From NCBI RefSeq assembly GCF_023159225.1, contig NC_063162.1, forward strand, positions 92,155,880 through 92,219,879: a DNA stretch of 64,000 nucleotides, read 5' to 3'. Position 1 is the first letter of the stretch. Each line of letters starts with the position of its first letter. The position numbers and the translations under genes are program-made. This stretch comes from Perognathus longimembris pacificus (lineage: Eukaryota; Chordata; Mammalia; Rodentia; Heteromyidae). This document shows positions 58,396-64,000 of the stretch, in pieces. The notes beneath the pieces were generated by a model. That model ran no database searches, was not told where the DNA came from, and worked only from the letters and a program-made list of their open reading frames with translations.

Positions 58396-59039
58396 AAATT
58401 ACTGAGTAAAAAAAAGAGAATCTTTCAGTTGTTCTATTTAAGCTGAGATTTGAACGAGTTTCGTTAAGCCAGGTGGTATTCTTATTTTCACTTAATTCAT
58501 GTCTTTGCAGGATAAAGTTGATCCAAAAATGCATGGATTACCTGGCCTATTCAATTTGTGCATACTTGGTTCTGTACAAGCCAAAATTAAGGCATTGTCT
58601 TCCCCCATATCCACACTTGAAATATTATTTCGATAAGAAGATCAGTACAATCAACTATGAGGAAATGGCAATGTGTAGGTAGGAAATAGTACGTGAGCAG
58701 CTTACTAAGTGAAAGTAGATCTAAAGCTGAAGAGGAGAAACTAGTTCCCAGAGTTACACTGTATTTTTCTTTTTGCCTAATGCCTTCCTTTCCATCTCCA
58801 TTGCTTTTCCCAGAACTCAGGGTTCAGACTGATCACATGCAGGGGTCATCCATCCCTTACAGACACTCAGGGCATTCGGTGCAGGCTTGGAGAACTCATG
58901 AATCAACAAGTAAGAGATCGTCTGCGCTGAAAGCAAGGGCACCTACGAGCACTTAAGAACCTCCCTTGAACTTTTCAAGGAGCATGCATTCGTTAAAGAC
59001 AGTTTAAGTTTTCTACTACCTAACTTTTCATTAATAGGA
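58396..59039. other. Unique sequence
   Basis: A plus-strand 87-codon frame at 58693-58956 has no recognisable domain. No exon boundary is supported. Confidence 0.4.
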
Positions 59040-60004
59040 GCAATAAAACATAAACCATACTCTAGAAGAACTGAAGCGGTAATAACACTAAGACAAATAA
59101 CAGAGACCAAATTACCAAAAATGACTTCAAAGAATTAAAGATCAACATGAATATAAAAATATCAATAATGGAAAATGTATAAAAGAACTAAAGGAAACTT
59201 CTAGATATGAAAAATGTGTTTTCAGGATAAATTCACTGTGTGTGGCTAACAAAGACTTATCCAATAGGAGTAAAAGATATGCAAAGATAGAGGAGCTACA
59301 TAAACTGAAACTCAAGGGAAAAGATAAATTCACAGGACTTAGTGATCTGTGAACCAGTGTCAAGAAGTTTGCCATGCATGGAATTGTAGTCCTAAAGTCA
59401 AAAGAGAAAATATGAAGCAGTAAAACATCAGAAGTAAGACCTTACATTTTATAAGAAAGTAGGAATTGTACATTTTAAAGATACAAAAGATCAGGCAAAC
59501 AAAGCAAGATACCACACAAAGAAAGTTGCATTCATAAACCAAATAAACAAATTGCTGAAAACCTAGAAAGAAAATAAGAAAGCAAAACAACTAAAAACTA
59601 AAAACAAGCACATGCTTAAGACTCACTGTGTATCAACATTAATCAAGATTTTATTATGTTAATACACAGGCTAGGATCAATGGCTTAAAATTAAAAAGTT
59701 CAGAAATTTATGCACACATATATATTCAAATGGTTTCTTAAAAATGTAAAAAATCACTCTGCTTTTTAAAAAGACAATATATAGAGTAGCTGAAAGTACT
59801 GACAACACACATTTCTAAAAGTGTATTTATACAAAATCCACATATGTTGGATCCAAAATATATATTACTTTTGAAGAAAATAGAAAAAAGAACATGCACA
59901 ATATAAGAATACATAACTGAATTGATAATGTAACAAATGTCAAATAAGTATATAAAAATGTTCAAGATTGTTAGACTTTAAGGTTAGCCGAAACAACAGT
60001 GACT
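59040..60004 (+). mobile_element. Possible upstream part of an ancient L1
   Basis: A-rich wording such as aactgaaactcaagggaaaa and aattcacaggacttagtgat has the flavour of old L1 5' UTR/ORF1 sequence. It directly precedes clear L1M sequence in the same orientation. Weak call. Confidence 0.42.
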
Positions 60005-60785
60005 CCATTAATATTTGCTGGATGCAGACAGTTTAACAAACATCTGACAATACCAAGTATTGAAAAGAATTTTACAATGATAAGAATTCTCAAACATTGT
60101 TGACACAAATGTAAAATAATATCAAACTGCAAATAGGTTGGTTCTTTCTTGTGAAATTAAATAACATTTAGCATAAAACTCAGTAATTCTACTTCCAGGT
60201 AATTACTCAAAAGAAATAAAAAGCAAATGTCTACAAAAAAAAGTGCATGCAATATTTAGGGAAGTTCAACTGATAATCAGCCTTACCTAGGAATATTCCA
60301 CTAGTAGATCAATGTATCTAAAAAATTTAAAATATATCCATCCAATGAGTACATTCTTCAGCAATGAATAGACCATATTACTGAGTATATGTATATGTTT
60401 ATATGTATGTTTATATCTATAGATGATAGCTACCTAGCTAGATGATAGATGTATATCAACATCATTTTAAAATAAAATTAAAACCAAGACCAAAAATACC
60501 ACAGCTACTCCACTTTTCTTTTTTTTATGAGTAATTTATATGGAATCCTAGAAAAATGAAAGCAAGGAAAAATGACAAAAAACAGACCGAAAGTTGCCTG
60601 GGCAGTGTGGACAGTGGTTGTGGGGCTTGATTAAAAAGGAAGCAGAAGGGAATTCTTCAGTGACAAAAACGTTGTATATGGAAGATCATGGTATATACAT
60701 TTGTCAAAATTCATCAAGCTGAACAAATACAATGAGTGGATTTTGTAAGTCATACTTTTGAAAAGTAGATTAAAAATTCAATACG
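60005..60785 (+). mobile_element. Ancient L1 (L1M-type) ORF2 end and 3' UTR
   Basis: ctcagtaattctacttccag, ttactcaaaagaaataaaaa, ttcttcagcaatgaatagac and ggtatatacatttgtcaaaa plus ttcatcaagctgaacaaat follow the known L1M order. No intact frame. Confidence 0.85.
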
Positions 60786-61579
60786 ATTTAGGAAGTTTAG
60801 TGACTAGTACAAATCTCATTTTAAAAAGTTTATCTCAAATTATCATGGAACAAACCCCAGAACATTAGAAGTAGGTGATTTGAATTCCTGGGAGAAGTTT
60901 TTGCTGAGGAAAACAACGTTGGTATCTGCTTTCATATCACAGGGATCATTCTGCGGTTGATCTATTTGCTATGTGTATATAAAGATGTAAAATGCATGGA
61001 GATATTTATAAGTTGTAGGAAGGTAAAGAAGCTAAAAATTGAAAGATCCAAGTAGTTGATTTCCATATTTGTCAGACAATGTAAACAATAAAACAAAATT
61101 CAAGCCATTAAAAATATGCAGCTGGCAACTGAATGTTAAAGGTTCCTTAATTCACAAAATATAAGCAAAGAAAGATTTGATGGTACCAGCCCATAATCAA
61201 TGAACATTTAAGATGCGTTAAAATGTGTGACAAATAATTATTTCATGCTTTTCAGTGAAGCTAATAGAGCCAGGACCAAAGACTATTGAAAATCAGGAAG
61301 CAAATTACTTAAGGTCGAGAAATCAATGCAAGATTTCTCCTTCTAACCTCTTTTCTAGTTCCCCAAACTTGACACAGAACAAATAAAAGGTCTCCGAGCT
61401 TTGTTAGAAAGCAAAGACAAAAAAGATCTTAGCACTACTGATGTCAAAAAAAGTTGAGCCTAACGCAAAATGACAGGAGAATCCTTGTAGTCTACTAGGC
61501 AATGCCAGATTTCTGCATTTTGTTTCCACATTAATTGATAATAGGGTGGGGATTAAATACATACTTTATTTAAAATTGT
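60786..61579. other. Unique AT-rich sequence
   Basis: No feature recognised. Confidence 0.42.
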
Positions 61580-61690
61580 AATGGATGATCACATTTAACA
61601 AATGAGTGACTGAGGCATTGGTAGCATTAAGGAAGTTGCTTGCTAGCAGGGGATGAAATTGCAGTGGGACCTCCAGTGTCTGCCCTCAGA
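61580..61690 (-). mobile_element. MIR SINE fragment
   Basis: gatcacatttaacaaatgag, tgactgaggcattggtagca and ttaaggaagttgcttgctag follow the MIR 3' half in reverse complement. Confidence 0.68.
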
Positions 61691-61928
61691 TTTACTGGGA
61701 CAGTCACTAAGAAGCAATTCACAGAGAGGCAGTTGCAGGTGTGCTTCTCAAAGACAGGTCTCACTACCCAAGATCTGAGACATATACCATCAAATACATA
61801 TCAGTTTCCATGCCCATTTTCCTGTATTTAAATGCACAAAGAAAAAATTAATTCACTCTTTGAGAAACATTAATCTAATCTGAATAATATTATCTCTAAA
61901 CTTCAATTTTCAAAAAGTTTCAATATAA

Positions 61929-62160
61929 GAGCCAGGCACCAATGGCTTATACCTATAATTCTAGCTATTCAGGAAGCTGAGAACTTAGGACTGAGGTTCA
62001 AATCCAGCCTGGACAAAAAAGTCTGTGACACTTTATCTCAAAATAACCACCAAAAAGCTGGAAGTGGAGCTGTGGCTCAAGTGGTAGAGTGCTGGTCTTG
62101 AGAAAAACAACCTAAGGAAGAGCTCTCAGGCCCTGAATTCAAGTTCTAGCATTGACAATT
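61929..62160 (+). mobile_element. B1-like/Geo composite SINE
   Basis: gagccaggcaccaatggctt, ctagctattcaggaagctga, gtctgtgacactttatctca, gctgtggctcaagtggtaga and gaattcaagttctagcattg. Complete in order, moderately diverged. Confidence 0.92.
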
Positions 62161-62640
62161 TTACAACAAAAAATCAATAGCAATGTAGAAATACAAAATT
62201 AATACAGAAACTTAGTATTGTTTGAGATACTGTATTTTAATCTTAAAAATGTGCTCACTATTACAATAAAGTAGTCAAATATTCACATAGGAACATAAAT
62301 TATAAAAAAAACTAATTTAGTTATCAGTAATATTGAATTCATCAGCAATTTTTTTTATCATTTAGCAGTGGCAGAATATGAAATTTAGATAGTAGTCATC
62401 TTTTCTAGAGCCATTAGAAACAAAACATTACAAATAAAGACAGCACATTGTCCACCAAGTGAATAATAATAGAAAAGTGAGCATTAAATAATATGGAATA
62501 AGATGACTTTTAGATATTTTCTTCTGAGAATAAGAGAATGAAAAACAAAAATCATTCAAAAGCAGTCTATTGGAGCAGTTCACAGGTTTCCTGGGTAGGA
62601 CTAGCAATGAGAAGGAACACAATGTATTTCTGTAGCTTAA
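62161..62640. other. Unique AT-rich sequence
   Basis: No feature recognised. Confidence 0.42.
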
Positions 62641-62651
62641 AAGTCAAAAGG

Positions 62652-62856
62652 GGCTGGGGATACAGCCTAGTGGCAAGAGTGCCTGCCTTGGATACACGAG
62701 GCCCTGGGTTCGATTCCCCAGCACCACATATACAGAAAACGGCCAGAAGCGGCGCTGTGGCTCAAGTGGCAGAGTGCTAGCCTTGAGCGGGAAGAAGCCA
62801 GGGACAGTGCTCAGGCCCTGAGTCCAAGGCCCAGGACTGGCCAAAAAAAAAAAAAA
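62652..62856 (+). mobile_element. IDL-Geo SINE, well preserved
   Basis: ggggctggggatacagcct start (its first G is shared with the TSD), gggttcgattccccagca, gcggcgctgtggctcaagtg, gagcgggaagaagccaggg and an A-tail. TSD aagtcaaaagg at 62641-62651 and 62857-62867. Little divergence suggests a recent insertion. Confidence 0.97.
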
Positions 62857-63061
62857 AAGTCAAAAGGATTTAATGATGCTGAAGTAATACTTAAAGAACT
62901 ACATGGGCTATCTTATAGATTTTATTCTAAGTGGACTGGAGAGTTGGGATGGAGCAAAATCAGAGACTACATAATGAAGAAGCAGAATACAATTTGGAAA
63001 AGCAAGTCAAGACTTCCCATAGAGAGAGCAAAGTTTGCTACGAGCCCTATTGATGGGTGTT

Positions 63062-63135
63062 AAAGGGCCAGCCTTGAGCAGAAAAGTCAACCTAGAGCAT
63101 GATACTCTGAGTTTAAGTCCTAGTACTGGTATGCA
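63062..63135 (+). mobile_element. Truncated Geo-like SINE 3' end
   Basis: gccagccttgagcagaaaag and gagtttaagtcctagtactg match the right half only. Confidence 0.65.
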
Positions 63136-63212
63136 CACAAAAAGGCCTAACACCTGAAAATGAGTGTTATGAAATGGAAGCATAGAGGAAATGCTTGTGA
63201 TTTATGGCTTAA

Positions 63213-63445
63213 TCATTTTTTGTTGGTGGTGGTGGTCGCCGTCATTGTAGGGCTTGTACTAAGGGTCTGGGCACTATCCCTGAGCTCTTTTTGTTCGAGC
63301 CACAGCTCCACTTCAGGTTTTCTGATGGTTAATTGGAGATAAGAGTCACACAGATTTTCCTACCTGGCCTGGCTTTGAATCTTGATCCTCAGACCTCAGC
63401 GACCTGAGTAGCAAGGATTACAAGGGTGAGCCACCAGTGCCCGGA
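63213..63445 (-). mobile_element. B1-like/Geo composite SINE with small deletion
   Basis: gggcttgtactaagggtctg, then gttcgagccacagctccac. The usual caaggctagtgctctaccac word is deleted. gttaattggagataagagtc and gagccaccagtgcccgg complete it. A short tggtgg repeat lies at the tail. Confidence 0.9.
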
Positions 63446-63469
63446 AATGTGGTTCCTTAAGTACAGTAT

Positions 63470-64000
63470 CAAATGCACAATCCCCAAAAGGGAAAAATGG
63501 ATAAATTAATTTTCAGTAAAGGAAAAATATTTGTTCATCAAGAGATATTATTGAGACAATTTAAAAATCAATGTGTAGAACAGTGGTATATTTAACTGAT
63601 ATTTTTATAAGGCTCAAGCAATGTCAATACATTTATTGACTAGACTAGCACAAGTAAAAAACAAAGAGACAGATAAGCCAATTGAAACAAATGGGCAAAG
63701 AACCTGAGTAAATCTTTCTCTAGGGAAATTAAATGAATAGCCAATAAGGAAATGTAAAAGCTGTGCACAATCATTAATCCATAGTTAAACAGAGAAATCA
63801 AAGCAAAAATGACACCATTCATGCACATTAGCATGGCTACCAGCCAAAAGGTGAGAAAAAAAAAGTACATTGGAGAGGATATAGAGAATTCATATACTTC
63901 AGGCATCCTTAGGGGGGAAATAAAATATTCTTAAAAAGTCAGACATGACCTAGTAATTTTTCTTCTAGATACGTATTCAAGGGGATTTAAAAAAATATGC
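63470..64000 (+). mobile_element. Ancient L1 (L1M-type) ORF2, runs off the window
   Basis: aaaatggataaattaatttt, caattgaaacaaatgggcaa, tgaatagccaataaggaaat, attagcatggctaccagcca and acattggagaggatatagag are decayed ORF2 words in plus order. The element continues past position 64000. Confidence 0.85.

Noticed and set aside
1..64000. A new multi-gene system, operon or defence locus
   Set aside because: No linked coding genes exist here; the content is retroelement debris, microsatellites and unique non-coding DNA of a rodent.

Overview
This window looks like 64 kb of non-coding nuclear DNA from a geomyoid rodent (kangaroo rats, pocket mice, pocket gophers). The placement rests on about twelve copies of a dimeric SINE. 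Its left half is a tRNA-Ala/ID-like monomer (ggggctgggaatatggcc at the 5' end, tgggttcgattccccagc as B box). Its right half begins near gctgtggctcaagtggcag and ends in an A-tail. This matches the published description of IDL-Geo, reported as restricted to Geomyoidea (recalled from memory, not searched). Base composition is AT-rich, CpG is depleted and microsatellites are abundant, as in a mammalian gene desert or a large intron.

I find no intact protein-coding gene and no convincing spliced exon. The only long open frames that make biological sense are LINE reverse-transcriptase remnants; the others are chance ORFs or lie in SINEs and microsatellites. Repeat classes present: (1) IDL-Geo SINEs, many with perfect 11-18 bp target-site duplications (TSDs). 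(2) A second, generally older SINE with a 7SL/B1-like left half and a Geo-like right half. (3) Older B1-dID-type composites. (4) Two relatively young L1 3' ends (about 13.6-16.2 kb and 38.0-39.1 kb), both with 5' inversions. (5) Ancient L1M pieces (about 12.7, 16.6, 56.3-57.8, 59.0-60.8 and 63.5-64.0 kb), one of them also inverted. (6) Fossil MIR, MER5-like and L2/CR1-like pieces. (7) Many microsatellites, several sitting exactly at SINE 3' tails.

Layout: 0-11 kb, SINEs and microsatellites, with one GC/CpG-richer unique block at 5.8-6.15 kb that could be an exon or promoter. 11-17.4 kb, L1-rich. 17.4-33 kb, SINEs, an L2/CR1-like RT fossil and two side-by-side IDL-Geo insertions. 33-37.5 kb and 39.3-42.6 kb, largely unique sequence. 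38-39.2 kb, an L1 nested in a B1-type SINE. 42.6-46 kb, SINEs with tail microsatellites. 46-52.6 kb, mostly unique sequence. 52.6-64 kb, B1 composites, a 220 bp GGA repeat, a possible conserved non-coding block at 54.3-54.8 kb, and ancient L1.

No new functional system is evident. The points most worth checking are the B1-like/Geo chimeric SINE, the recurrent [B1][B1][dID] arrangement, repeated L1 5' inversions, microsatellites seeded in SINE tails, and a few unique blocks that could be regulatory or exonic. Subfamily names are my recognition from memory; strand and boundaries of old repeats are approximate.
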